64,000 bases of DNA, taken from NCBI RefSeq assembly GCF_001562115.1, contig NZ_CP013926.1:4154001-4218000 (forward strand). The letters are read 5' to 3'. The position numbers and the translations under genes are program-made. Every line of letters starts with the position of its first letter. The stretch's first letter is position 1. The stretch comes from Alteromonas stellipolaris. Lineage in GTDB: Bacteria; Pseudomonadota; Gammaproteobacteria; Enterobacterales; Alteromonadaceae. Shown here one piece after another: positions 26,799 through 36,636 of the stretch. Under the pieces are notes generated by a model, which saw nothing but the letters and a program-made list of their open reading frames with translations, was not told the origin of the DNA and did no database searches.

Positions 26799-29003
26799 CT
26801 AACTGAAATCGGTAGGATCGATATCTACCGACCACCGTACCTTTGCTGCCTGAGGTAGCCCTTGTAAATAAGGTAGTGCTAAGCGTAAAGCGTTATGTAA
26901 CGGCGCACGTTTTTCATGGCTGCACACCAGCATAAAGCGAAAACGCCCCTGGCGCTTTTCAATCAAGCAAGGAAACGGCCCCGTCATTTGCGGTACTAAG
27001 CCGCTCAGACTTGTGTTTGCAGCATTTGAGTTTAACAGCACACCTCTAGCCTGTTGCAGGAAAGCATAGGCCGATGAGCTCTCTGTTGCCTCAGCTCTGA
27101 TCACAAATTGGCTAATATAAGGAGGCAATGCAGACGCTTTTCGCTCCATCAAGGCATGGCGAGCAAAATGGGCGTAGCCGTTGTTCACCAAATCTTGTAG
27201 CAAAGGATGGTGAGGGTTGTGGGTTTGCAGCCACATTTCTCCTGGTTTACTGGCACGCCCTGCTCGCCCAGCAAGCTGTGTGACTAGCTGCGCTAGCTTT
27301 TCTGGCGCCCGAAAATCAGCACTAAATAGCGCGCCATCACAATCTAAAACCACCACGAGTGTAACGTGGGGAAAGTGATGCCCTTTTGATAAAATTTGCG
27401 TGCCCACCAGTATTTGGTGCTCTTGACGGTTAATCGCATCAAGGGTTTGATGTAGTTTGTCTTTGCCTCTTACTGTATCGCTGTCTATACGCACGTGTTT
27501 GGCATCAGGGAAGAGCTTCATTAACCCTTCCTCTACCTGCTCGGTGCCCGTCCCTGCCGTCACCATTTCATGGCTGTGGCAAGCTTCACACTCTTTGGGC
27601 ATAGATCGGGTTGCACCACAGTGGTGGCATTGCAGTCTGTTTTGCCCTTTATGCACGGTATAAGGTCTGTCACACCGCTTACACATCGCCGTGGTGCCAC
27701 AGTGATGACATAAAAGAGCTGGGGCATAGCCCCGTCTATTTACAAAAACCAGAATCTGATTTCCAGCATTCACATGCTGGCGCATAATCGTCAGCAAGCC
27801 TTCTGAAATACCGTAATGAATAGGCTGGTCTCGGGCATCTAGCAAGTACTGCTTAGTACTTTGTGCCCCTGCGGCGCGGCGAGTTAGCTGTAAATGCGCA
27901 AAGCGACCAGTCAATGCGTTGTTTAATGTCTCAAGCGCAGGTGTCGCACTGCCGAGTAGTAAAGGGATGCTGTGCTCCTTAGCACGCATGGCCGCTAAGT
28001 CTCGCGCATTATACCTAAGCCCGTCTTGTTGCTTGAACGACTCATCATGCTCTTCATCTACGATAATCATGCCAGGGTTTTTAAGCGGCGTAAAAATAGC
28101 TGAGCGCGTACCAATAATAATACCTAACTCACCTGCTCTAGCTCGCTGCCAAACAGACAATCGCGCTGCATCCGTCAATTGAGAATGCAATACGCCTACA
28201 GGAATATTAAAACGCTTTTCGAACCGTGAAACAGTCTGCGGCGTTAAACCAATTTCAGGCACTAAAATAAGCACTTGTTTACCGGCTTTAAGCAAAGGTT
28301 CGATTGATTGCAGATACACTTCAGTTTTACCGCTACCTGTCACCCCTTCAAGCAAGCTTATGGCAAAGGTACCATGCTGCTGGTTTAGTGCCGCAATCGC
28401 TACCCCTTGCTCTTTATCAGGCACCGGCTTTTCGCCAATGTCGAAGGTATCTAACCAGGCTTGCGCCGTGAGTTCAGGCGTAATGTCCACCCGCTCAATA
28501 AGAGCTTTATCTATTAACGCTTTCACTACTGCGGGTGAAAAGGTTTTGCGCGCTTCACTTGCAATTAGCGGCGAAGCGACGACAGCCTCTAAACAGGCCA
28601 TTTGTTTTGGCGCACGGCTTAGACTATCACTATCGGTAGTTCGACCTTCTGGGGTCACTTGAATGTATTGTGCGGGTGATGGCGTGGCTGGCTCGCCTTT
28701 TCGTAAAGGCACAGGAAGCATAGCATGTATCACTTCCCCCGGCGCATGGTGGTAATACTGCCATAACCAATGCGCCATTTTTCTTAGCGATTCATCAATA
28801 ACCGGCACGCTATCTATAACCTCATTAATGGCTTTTATTTTACTGGTGTCATCTATGTCTATACCGGATTCAATCACAATGCCGACCAATTGACGTGGGC
28901 CGAATGACACTTTCACCCGCACGCCTGATTGTAAGGTGTCGGTATGAGAATAGGTAAATAGCTGGCGAAGCGGCACAGGTACAGCCACCTGAATGAATAC
29001 CAT
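26799..29003 (-). CDS. priA: Primosomal replication restart helicase PriA
   Basis: This 734-residue superfamily 2 helicase restarts stalled replication forks. It has the N-terminal 3'-DNA-binding domain (FIQVAVPVPLRQLFTYS), Walker A GVTGSGKTE, DEEH box (IIVDEEHD), eight zinc-binding Cys in CHHCGTTAMCKRC and CHHCGATRSMPKECEAC, and helicase motifs VGTQILSKGHHFPHV and QLAGRAGR. The start is placed at the ATG at 29003, giving the E. coli length (732) and the conserved N-terminus; an upstream ATG at 29093 would add 30 non-conserved residues. Confidence 0.96.
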   Translation of the reverse strand: MVFIQVAVPVPLRQLFTYSHTDTLQSGVRVKVSFGPRQLVGIVIESGIDIDDTSKIKAINEVIDSVPVIDESLRKMAHWLWQYYHHAPGEVIHAMLPVPLRKGEPATPSPAQYIQVTPEGRTTDSDSLSRAPKQMACLEAVVASPLIASEARKTFSPAVVKALIDKALIERVDITPELTAQAWLDTFDIGEKPVPDKEQGVAIAALNQQHGTFAISLLEGVTGSGKTEVYLQSIEPLLKAGKQVLILVPEIGLTPQTVSRFEKRFNIPVGVLHSQLTDAARLSVWQRARAGELGIIIGTRSAIFTPLKNPGMIIVDEEHDESFKQQDGLRYNARDLAAMRAKEHSIPLLLGSATPALETLNNALTGRFAHLQLTRRAAGAQSTKQYLLDARDQPIHYGISEGLLTIMRQHVNAGNQILVFVNRRGYAPALLCHHCGTTAMCKRCDRPYTVHKGQNRLQCHHCGATRSMPKECEACHSHEMVTAGTGTEQVEEGLMKLFPDAKHVRIDSDTVRGKDKLHQTLDAINRQEHQILVGTQILSKGHHFPHVTLVVVLDCDGALFSADFRAPEKLAQLVTQLAGRAGRASKPGEMWLQTHNPHHPLLQDLVNNGYAHFARHALMERKASALPPYISQFVIRAEATESSSAYAFLQQARGVLLNSNAANTSLSGLVPQMTGPFPCLIEKRQGRFRFMLVCSHEKRAPLHNALRLALPYLQGLPQAAKVRWSVDIDPTDFS

Positions 29004-29315
29004 TAAATCTGATGCCCCAAAAATTGATAAACGTAAAGTGAGTAGACGTAAATTCAGAACCGCTAATGATCTGGCATTTAAACATAATGTCAAATAAGGG
29101 AAGGGAATTTATTCTCGCCAGTGAGTATAGTTAACGCCGCCTCTGTTTACTTCGCATACAAAAAATGCTTGATCACTTACGATGCTTCCTTTATTATGCG
29201 CCGCTCTTTTGCGGCTGACTGCAATTTCTGCGGTCGGTCATTGAATTTAAAGTTGCGTATGGTGTTTGGCTTCGGGCCAGATAGCGATACGGCCTCATAT
29301 TGAAGGTAATCCAAA
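29004..29315. other. Divergent intergenic region priA/rpmE
   Basis: These 312 bases hold the 5' regions of priA (left) and rpmE (right). One sigma70-like promoter facing rpmE is visible (separate entry). The 110-base untranslated leader of rpmE could carry an L31 control element, but no defined structure is recognised. Confidence 0.45.
29169..29197 (+). promoter_or_regulatory. Candidate rpmE promoter
   Basis: TTGATC (29169-29174) and TATTAT (29192-29197) are 17 bp apart and lie 119 bp before the rpmE start. The call is from consensus only. Confidence 0.4.
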
Positions 29316-29528
29316 ATGAAAGATGGTATCCACCCAGAATACGCTGAAATGACAGCAACATGTTCTTGCGGCAACGTAATGAAAATCCGTTCTACTCTAG
29401 GTAAAGATATTAACCTAGACGTATGTTCTGCATGTCACCCATTCTACACTGGTAAGCAACGTAACGTTGATACCGGTGGTCGTGTTGACCGCTTCAAGAA
29501 ACGTTTCGGTGCTTTGGGCGCTAAATAA
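29316..29528 (+). CDS. rpmE: 50S ribosomal protein L31, zinc-binding form
   Basis: This 70-residue protein starts MKDGIHPEY as in other L31 proteins. It keeps the zinc ligands C16, C18, C37 and C40 (CSC and CSAC), so it is the zinc-dependent (C+) paralogue rather than the YkgM type made in zinc shortage. It is divergent from priA, as in E. coli. Confidence 0.97.
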   Translation: MKDGIHPEYAEMTATCSCGNVMKIRSTLGKDINLDVCSACHPFYTGKQRNVDTGGRVDRFKKRFGALGAK

Positions 29529-29560
29529 GCTCAGTACTCAGAAACACTATGTTTCTTTAA

Positions 29561-29586
29561 AAAAAGCGCCTATCGGCGCTTTTTTT
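29561..29586 (+). terminator. rpmE terminator
   Basis: AAAAAGCGCC pairs with GGCGCTTTTT across TATC and continues into a T-run, 32 bp after rpmE. A second small hairpin (AGAAAC/GTTTCT, 29540-29557) lies just before it. Confidence 0.9.
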
Positions 29587-29642
29587 GTGTCTGCGCTCCA
29601 TAGTAAGCTCTACCAATACAGTGCTCGGCGAGTGGAGTGCTC

Positions 29643-29957
29643 TTAGTGAAAAGCTCGGCGTTTTAAGTGCCGCTCCCAATTGCCGTTACTTTGCGAAGTG
29701 CACGCTTGCTCGCTGTCGTAGCGAACACTTTTAATCTGTACCTTCAACGTATCACACACATAAACGAGTTCATCTTCAAATGCTTGGTTCCAATTCGCTG
29801 TTAGCGCTTCGCTTTTCTGCTTTTCGGTTTCAAACACCGCAATAATTTCTGGTCTGCGCCAATGCCCCATATGCGTAAGCCATTCAAAGCCAACCGACTC
29901 AGATTTTGCCCACTCACACGCCGCCGTTAACGCTTCAATCAGTTTCTTTTCCGACAT
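29643..29957 (-). CDS. Conserved-looking hypothetical protein, 104 residues
   Basis: No family is recognised. The protein is soluble and acidic in its N-terminal half, rich in Trp (W17, W26, W33 and others), with a basic C-terminus ending RHLKRRAFH. Residues 1-20 (SEKKLIEALTAACEWAKSE) look like an amphipathic helix. It is single, facing away from maeB and converging on rpmE. Codon use resembles its neighbours, which supports a real gene. Confidence 0.6.
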   Translation of the reverse strand: MSEKKLIEALTAACEWAKSESVGFEWLTHMGHWRRPEIIAVFETEKQKSEALTANWNQAFEDELVYVCDTLKVQIKSVRYDSEQACTSQSNGNWERHLKRRAFH

Positions 29958-30329
29958 ATTAAGTTACGCTTTCCTTCATCATGTTTTCATTATACCTATT
30001 ACGTGAATCAGCACCTAAAACGGCCGGTTTAATGCCTATTTTTACAACGCTATCCGATTATCAGTTATGCCTTCATTAATATTCACTTCTATAAAATAGA
30101 AATAATGTATTAATTATTAAAGTGTCATTAATATGATGAATGGCAGATATTCGACGATGTCACTGGTCATACAAGCAAGTCTGTCCTAGATTAGAAGGTA
30201 TAAAAGGCAGATCAGATATGTACTCAAATGACCCTGTGATAGAGTCGAAGACATTCTACTGCGGCAACGCAGATTGCCCTTACGGTAACGAAGATTGCCT
30301 AACCCCTACATCGAAGGATATGTTTACTA
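29958..30329. other. AT-rich region upstream of the malic enzyme gene
   Basis: These 372 bases start AT-rich (30040-30140) and probably hold the malic enzyme promoter. A Cys-rich frame at 30218-30385 (C-x5-C-x6-C pattern) overlaps the malic enzyme start out of frame and is doubtful. Confidence 0.4.
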
Positions 30330-31571
30330 ATGTCAGATTTCAGACAACGTGCACTAGATTATCATGCCAAACCCACGCCAGGTAAAATCAGCGTGGAGCT
30401 ATCAAAACCAGCCGATAGTGTGGATGATCTTGCTCTGGCTTACAGTCCAGGGGTAGCTGAACCAGTACGAGAAATTGCTGAAGATCCTGATAATGCTTAC
30501 AAATATACTGCGAAAGGCAACATGGTAGCGGTCATCAGTAATGGTACTGCTATTCTAGGCTTGGGTAATTTGGGGCCGTTAGCTTCTAAGCCGGTGATGG
30601 AAGGTAAAGCACTGCTGTTTAAACGCTTTGCTGGGCTTGATGCTATCGATATTGAAGTAAAGCACCGCACCACAGAAGAATTCATTAATACCGTCGCCAA
30701 TATTGCAGATACGTTTGGTGGTATTAACCTAGAAGATATTAAAGCCCCAGAGTGCTTTGAAATAGAACAAGAACTCATTAAGCGCTGCAATATTCCGGTA
30801 TTCCATGACGATCAACATGGTACTGCCATTGTAACGGCTGCCGGCATGTTGAACGCCATTGAAATTCAGGGCAAAAATATCGAAAGCGCCAAAATAGTTT
30901 GTATGGGTGCGGGTGCAGCAGCGGTAGCCTGTATGGAATTGCTCATTAAATGTGGCGCGCAACGAGAGCGCATTTACATGTTAGATAGAAAAGGGGTTAT
31001 TCATACGCGCCGTGAAGACCTTACGGAACACAAACGCTTGTTTGCCAACAATACCGATAAACGCACACTTGAAGATGTGATGGAAGGCGCTGATATTTTT
31101 GTAGGCGTATCTGGCCCTGATGTATTACCTCCAGAAACGTTGGCGTTAATGGGGCCTAACCCGATTGTTTTTGCCTGCTCTAACCCCGATCCTGAAATTA
31201 AGCCTGAATTGGCGCATGAAGTTCGAAATGATTTAATTATGGCTACGGGGCGTTCTGATTACCCTAATCAGGTAAACAATGTGCTGTGTTTCCCGTTCAT
31301 TTTCCGTGGTGCGCTGGATGTACGCGCAACGGCCATTAACGACGAAATGAAAGTGGCCGCGGTAGAAGCACTTCGTGCTATTACCAAAGAGCCCGTACCA
31401 GAATCTGTGTTAGCGGCTAGCAACAGCAAAAGCTTAACCTTTGGCAAAGAATACATTATTCCTAAACCAATGGACCCCCGCCTCTGTGAACGCATAGCCT
31501 CTGCAGTGTCAAAAGCGGCGATTGAATCTGGCGTTGCACGACTTCCAGAAGTGCCTAACCGCGCCGAATGA
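30330..31571 (+). CDS. NAD(P)-dependent malic enzyme, short form
   Basis: This 413-residue enzyme oxidatively decarboxylates malate to pyruvate. The N-terminus FRQRALDYHAKPTPGKISVE and the block LALAYSPGVAEPV are typical of MaeB-like malic enzymes. The metal site appears in FHDDQHGTA and the nucleotide fold in VCMGAGAAAVA. It ends after the malic domain and lacks the phosphotransacetylase-like C-terminal domain of E. coli MaeB (759 residues). AAGGA lies 10 bases before the ATG. It stands alone and shares a bidirectional terminator with metJ. Confidence 0.93.
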   Translation: MSDFRQRALDYHAKPTPGKISVELSKPADSVDDLALAYSPGVAEPVREIAEDPDNAYKYTAKGNMVAVISNGTAILGLGNLGPLASKPVMEGKALLFKRFAGLDAIDIEVKHRTTEEFINTVANIADTFGGINLEDIKAPECFEIEQELIKRCNIPVFHDDQHGTAIVTAAGMLNAIEIQGKNIESAKIVCMGAGAAAVACMELLIKCGAQRERIYMLDRKGVIHTRREDLTEHKRLFANNTDKRTLEDVMEGADIFVGVSGPDVLPPETLALMGPNPIVFACSNPDPEIKPELAHEVRNDLIMATGRSDYPNQVNNVLCFPFIFRGALDVRATAINDEMKVAAVEALRAITKEPVPESVLAASNSKSLTFGKEYIIPKPMDPRLCERIASAVSKAAIESGVARLPEVPNRAE

Positions 31572-31620
31572 AGGCAATATAAGCGCATATACTGGCGTGT
31601 AATTCAGTGTAAAGATTATA

Positions 31621-31651
31621 AAAAAACGGCAATTTTCATTGCCGTTTTTTT
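31621..31651. terminator. Bidirectional terminator, maeB-like / metJ
   Basis: AAAAAACGGCAAT pairs with ATTGCCGTTTTTT across a 4-base loop. A- and T-runs on either side serve both convergent genes. Confidence 0.92.
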
Positions 31652-31976
31652 AATCTTCTTGTTCGTTCTCAATAGAAACGTCTATACCCATATCTTCCAT
31701 TATGCGCCTTGCCTCAGCAGGTACACGATTAGGGTTATCTTTTCTCAAATCTTCGTCATCCGGTAACGGCTGACCTGTAAATGCATGAAGAAACGCTTCA
31801 CATAACAATTCTGAATTCGTCGCATGACGTAAATTGTTTATCTGCCTACGCGTACGTTCATCGGTTAATGCTTTTAGCACATTAATAGGAATAGAAACGG
31901 TGACTTTCTTTACCTGTTCACTCTTTTTACCGTGCTCTGCGTAGGGATGAATATACTTACCGTTCCACTCTGCCAT
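31650..31976 (-). CDS. metJ: Methionine repressor MetJ
   Basis: This 108-residue ribbon-helix-helix repressor binds met boxes when bound to its co-repressor S-adenosylmethionine. The DNA-contacting strand [12 protein letters not shown], the helix [37 protein letters not shown] and the ending are close to E. coli MetJ (105 residues). It is divergent from metF with clear MetJ operators between, so it very likely regulates metF and itself. Confidence 0.98.
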   Translation of the reverse strand: MAEWNGKYIHPYAEHGKKSEQVKKVTVSIPINVLKALTDERTRRQINNLRHATNSELLCEAFLHAFTGQPLPDDEDLRKDNPNRVPAEARRIMEDMGIDVSIENEQED

Positions 31977-32064
31977 GATGCTAACTCTGTCTGATCTTAT
32001 TTATGTTATGAAGAGAAATTCTAAACAAGTTGACGAAAAGGTCAATTGAGCAGTGTAAACCTCT

Positions 32065-32108
32065 TGACGTCTAGACGTAAATTCTTTAATTTAGACGTCT
32101 AAACGTCT
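32065..32108. promoter_or_regulatory. MetJ operator: two pairs of met boxes
   Basis: TGACGTCT-AGACGTAA (32065-32080) and AGACGTCT-AAACGTCT (32093-32108) are tandem 8-bp matches to the consensus AGACGTCT, with the third box perfect. They sit 20-60 bases before the metF ATG and about 90 bases before the metJ start on the other side. Confidence 0.95.
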
Positions 32109-32112
32109 ATAA

Positions 32113-33012
<900 letters not shown>

Positions 33013-33171
33013 TTTCGATTAAACCTTTGCTCCTATAGGGCAGACCAGTATACCATTTGCCTATTATCAGGTATTTGAACGACTCGTTTGCCTTGCTGTC
33101 ACTTTCCTTCGCTGTAAAAAGGTCAAGGTAAGCGGCGAATGGCCAAGGCGAGTAATAACTAGGAGTAAAGT

Positions 33172-34056
33172 GTGAATTGGGATCGGGTAAAAGCCATCTA
33201 TCATAAGCTCGCACCACAAGTTGTCGATCTTTTCACTATCTTCATCAAGCGTTGCCGTGAAGACAATATTACCATTTCCGCAGGCCACCTAGCCTACGTT
33301 ACGCTACTTTCTCTTGTTCCTTTCATCATGGTGACTTTCACCATCATGTCGGCGTTTCCTGCGTTTGCTTCCGTAAGAGGTAAATTAGAATACTTTATCT
33401 TTAATAATTTTGTACCTACCGCTAGCGATACAGTTCATGAGTATATGTCTGACTTTGTTGGCAACGCTTCAGAAATGGGCGCTATTGGTATTCTATCGCT
33501 ACTTGTTGTGGCGCTAATGCTGATATCCAACGTTGATAAAACCCTTAACCGTATTTGGCGTACACAAAGCGATCGTCCTATCGTGTATACCTTTGCCATT
33601 TACTGGATGGTGATTACCTTAGGGCCCTTGCTTATCGGCTCTAGCGTGATAATTAGTTCTTATTTAGCAGGTCTAGCTGCTTTCGCCGAAGAATATACCC
33701 CTGGGTTAGGCACGTTTTTACTTACTCTTGTACCTAGCTTTGCTGCCATGCTGGCTTTCTTTATTTTGTACATGATAGTACCTAACCGACGTGTTTTTGC
33801 CCGTCACGCTATTTCAGGTGCCATATTGGCGACGGTTGCGTTCGAATTAACGAAGTCTGGCTTTGCCCTTTATATTACTAATTTCCCCTCCTATGAGTTG
33901 ATATACGGTGCGCTAGCCGTAGTACCTATCTTATTTTTGTGGGTCTATATCTCATGGATTTTAGTGCTATTAGGCGCTGAGTTTACGTGTAGCCTGGGCC
34001 AAGCGTTTGAAAATAGAAAAGCCGAAGACGAGCCAAGGCAAATTCCAGAGGAATAA
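33172..34056 (+). CDS. yihY: YihY/BrkB family inner-membrane protein
   Basis: This 294-residue protein has about six TM helices (for example SLVPFIMVTFTIMSAFPAF, IGILSLLVVALMLI, FLWVYISWILVLLGAEF). The conserved start DNITISAGHLAYVTLLSLVP is the YihY family signature. Function is not established; family members are sometimes wrongly called ribonuclease BN. The start is a GTG with TAGGAG 6 bases upstream. In E. coli yihY is followed by dtd; here three other genes are inserted before dtd. Confidence 0.9.
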   Translation: MNWDRVKAIYHKLAPQVVDLFTIFIKRCREDNITISAGHLAYVTLLSLVPFIMVTFTIMSAFPAFASVRGKLEYFIFNNFVPTASDTVHEYMSDFVGNASEMGAIGILSLLVVALMLISNVDKTLNRIWRTQSDRPIVYTFAIYWMVITLGPLLIGSSVIISSYLAGLAAFAEEYTPGLGTFLLTLVPSFAAMLAFFILYMIVPNRRVFARHAISGAILATVAFELTKSGFALYITNFPSYELIYGALAVVPILFLWVYISWILVLLGAEFTCSLGQAFENRKAEDEPRQIPEE

Positions 34057-34091
34057 AAAAAGGCGTTGTAGGAAACTACAACGCCTTTTTA
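34057..34091. terminator. Bidirectional terminator after yihY
   Basis: AAAAAGGCGTTGTA pairs with TACAACGCCTTTTT across a 6-base loop, with A- and T-runs on both sides. It serves yihY and the convergent DUF2959 gene. Confidence 0.92.
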
Positions 34092-34165
34092 GTATCGTAT
34101 TAGCTTGTTAATAGTAGAAACAAGCTAACGACTGATAAGCGACACACTTATTAGTTAGGCACTCA

Positions 34166-34804
34166 TTAATTAGACATGGCAGCAATGAAGGCATCAGATT
34201 CAGCTATAGCTGAATTCATTTGCTCAATGAGTTGATCAACATCATTTTGAATAGTTGAAAGCTCACCTTGCAACGCGCCAATCGCGCTAGCGTTCAAGTT
34301 ATGCTTTAAATATAAAACATTGTCTTGAAATGCACTTAATACAGGTGCCATTCTGCTTTCTGCTTTACGCATGGTTTTAATCAGTGCGCTGTATCTGCGC
34401 TCTGTATCACGCAATTTCGCAGTACTTTCTCGTTTTAATGATGCATTTTGATACTTTTCTAACTCGTCTTCCCATTCATCAAATAACGCTTCAGCTACGC
34501 TTTCTACTTTATCGATACGATCAGTTACATCATTGGCCGCAGAAAGGCTGTTTTCATACTCGCTGTTAAGCTTGTTATAAACATCTTCTAGCTCGCCACC
34601 TTCAAAAGCAACCACGGCACTAAAAGCTTCCAGCGCAGAGCTAAACTCTTCCTGTGCGTCTTCTTGCGACTCTTTTGCGTTTTCAACACGGTCTACAAGA
34701 ATATCGCGCTTTTCAACGCCTACTTTCTCCCACGCTGCGTAATACGCAGACTGACAGCCAGTTAATACCAACATAGCAATAATAGCGGTTGCTATTAGCC
34801 TCAT
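34166..34804 (-). CDS. DUF2959 family lipoprotein
   Basis: This 212-residue protein has a lipoprotein signal (MLVLTGC, acylated C17). The remainder is almost entirely helical with long heptad-like stretches (about 35-125 and 165-210), suggesting a periplasmic coiled coil. It resembles the DUF2959 family of marine gammaproteobacteria, which has no known function. It overlaps the upstream small membrane protein gene (ATGA), so the two are co-translated and may work together at the envelope. Confidence 0.83.
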   Translation of the reverse strand: MRLIATAIIAMLVLTGCQSAYYAAWEKVGVEKRDILVDRVENAKESQEDAQEEFSSALEAFSAVVAFEGGELEDVYNKLNSEYENSLSAANDVTDRIDKVESVAEALFDEWEDELEKYQNASLKRESTAKLRDTERRYSALIKTMRKAESRMAPVLSAFQDNVLYLKHNLNASAIGALQGELSTIQNDVDQLIEQMNSAIAESDAFIAAMSN

Positions 34805-35043
34805 AACATCTCTCTCCCTCGATAGCGGGCCGCGCTAATAATACAAATAATGTGCAAAATAACGCCAAGTGGCCAAAATACAATTGCTAGTACTACGGTT
34901 GCGGCAAGCGCATAGCTCACTCCAACCACAATAAAATAAAACAGTGCGCCAAGTATTCGCCCTTGTACTAAATGCCCTAACCCTGGAATAAAAAAGTTAC
35001 AGATTGCAGCAATCACATTGCCGCCAGATCCTTGCCCTGACAT
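34801..35043 (-). CDS. Small integral membrane protein, 80 residues
   Basis: The protein has two or three hydrophobic segments (CNFFIPGLGHLVQGRILGAL, FIVVGVSYALAATVVLAI, PLGVILHIICIISAA) with a PGLGHL motif like that of TM2-type or YqaE/DUF small membrane proteins. Function is unknown. Its gene is the first of a two-gene operon with the DUF2959 lipoprotein. Confidence 0.75.
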   Translation of the reverse strand: MSGQGSGGNVIAAICNFFIPGLGHLVQGRILGALFYFIVVGVSYALAATVVLAIVFWPLGVILHIICIISAARYRGREML

Positions 35044-35141
35044 ATAAACTTCCTCGCAATTGTTATCAGAATATGATTATGTAGTATTTCATAAGAATAA
35101 ACTAAACTAAAACAGGCACCCGCACAACGCGCGGAAATAAA

Positions 35142-36116
35142 ATGAAACGACTTTACCCAGATGTTACCTGCTATCAAAATGGATTTATCGAGGTGGGATG
35201 TGGGCACTCTCTATATTACGAGCAGAGCGGCAACCCTGAGGGTATTCCAGTACTTTTTATACATGGTGGTCCAGGTGCTGGCTTACCGCCGAATTATAAA
35301 TGTTTCTTCGACAGTAACCGGTACCGTATTATCGGATTCGAGCAAAGAGGATGTGGACGTTCAACGCCATTAGCCAGCATCAAAGACAACGATACATGGC
35401 TAAATGTAGAAGATATTGAAATGCTCAGGCGACAGCTCAACGTATCGAGTTGGTTAGTGTTTGGAGGCTCATGGGGGTCAACCTTAGCGCTCCTTTATGC
35501 CTTTAGGTATGCTGATCATGTTAGCGGCCTTATTCTTCGTGGCGTATTTTTAGCGCGCCAGCAAGACAGAGACTGGTTTTTGTCACCACAAGGTGGTGCC
35601 GCTCAACTTTTTCCAGAATATTATCGCCAGTTTGTTAAAGGAATAAACGCCCCGCTAAGTACTTCGGCTATTTGTGCACATTATCTCAATATATTGAAAA
35701 CCGATAACGAAATACAACGACATGCGGCATTGAAGCGCTGGTATCAGTGGGAAGAGCGACTTTCTCGCGTATCTTTACCTCCTGGTACTGGCGATTCCAC
35801 CAGCCAATATCCCCTATCGCTTGTCACCAGCTTAGCCACTCTTGAATGTCATTTTTTAACTAACAAATGCTTTATTGATGAGGGCTATATACTTGATAAT
35901 ATAAATAAAATAAGCGATATTCCTGGCACTATCATTCATGGTCGATATGACATGATATGTAAAACTGAAGCGGCAGAATCATTACATAAGTCGTGGCCGG
36001 GAAGCCAACTTCAAATCATTCCTGATGCTGGCCATAGCACGTCTGAACCGGGCATTGCTTATGCGTTGTGCCGCGCAACCAGAGATATGGCAAGATTTTT
36101 AAAGGAGCAAAAGTAA
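35142..36116 (+). CDS. pip: Proline iminopeptidase (alpha/beta hydrolase, S33)
   Basis: This 324-residue cytosolic aminopeptidase removes N-terminal proline. It has the oxyanion motif HGGPGAG, the nucleophile elbow GGSWGS, the acid in GRYDMIC and the catalytic His in DAGHST. Its stop overlaps the dtd start by one base (TAATG), so the two are coupled. Confidence 0.93.
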   Translation: MKRLYPDVTCYQNGFIEVGCGHSLYYEQSGNPEGIPVLFIHGGPGAGLPPNYKCFFDSNRYRIIGFEQRGCGRSTPLASIKDNDTWLNVEDIEMLRRQLNVSSWLVFGGSWGSTLALLYAFRYADHVSGLILRGVFLARQQDRDWFLSPQGGAAQLFPEYYRQFVKGINAPLSTSAICAHYLNILKTDNEIQRHAALKRWYQWEERLSRVSLPPGTGDSTSQYPLSLVTSLATLECHFLTNKCFIDEGYILDNINKISDIPGTIIHGRYDMICKTEAAESLHKSWPGSQLQIIPDAGHSTSEPGIAYALCRATRDMARFLKEQK

Positions 36117-36553
36117 TGATTGGGTTGGTTCAACGAGTGTCTGAAGCTAGCGTGTCAGTGAACAATGAAATCATCGGTGAAATTGAACAAGGTATGCTAG
36201 TGCTGCTTGGCGTTGAAAAAGACGATGGCCCAGAACAAATCGAAAAGCTTGCTAACAAATTATGCCGCTACCGTATTTTTTCCGACAACGATGGAAAAAT
36301 GAACCTAAATGTTGAGCAAATCGGGGGGAAAGTATTAGTGGTGTCCCAATTCACTCTTGTGGCCGACACGCAAAAAGGTAATCGTCCTGGCTTTTCTAGA
36401 GGGGCAACACCTGAACATGGCAATGCTATTTATCTGCAATTTATAGAATCCCTTAGACAAAAGGGCATTGTGGTGGAAACTGGGCAATTCGGTGCTGAAA
36501 TGAAAGTCGCTTTAGTAAATGACGGACCCGCCACATTCCAGTTTCAGGTATAA
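36116..36553 (+). CDS. dtd: D-aminoacyl-tRNA deacylase
   Basis: This 145-residue enzyme hydrolyses D-amino acids mischarged on tRNA. The family motifs SQFTL and NDGPAT (Gly-cisPro region) are present. The start is the ATG at 36116, overlapping the pip stop, which yields exactly the E. coli length. An upstream ATG at 36068 lies inside pip and would add 16 non-conserved residues. Confidence 0.97.
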   Translation: MIGLVQRVSEASVSVNNEIIGEIEQGMLVLLGVEKDDGPEQIEKLANKLCRYRIFSDNDGKMNLNVEQIGGKVLVVSQFTLVADTQKGNRPGFSRGATPEHGNAIYLQFIESLRQKGIVVETGQFGAEMKVALVNDGPATFQFQV

Positions 36554-36636
36554 TGAACATGCTAGAATTAATCTTGTGCAGTTGAAAAGCGTAAGGTTAA
36601 ATAGATTTTCATTCTTTCATACGAGGCCTCTCTATT

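Noticed and set aside
30140..30217. Upstream extension of the Cys-rich frame before malic enzyme
   Set aside because: No ribosome site and no conserved features in this part.
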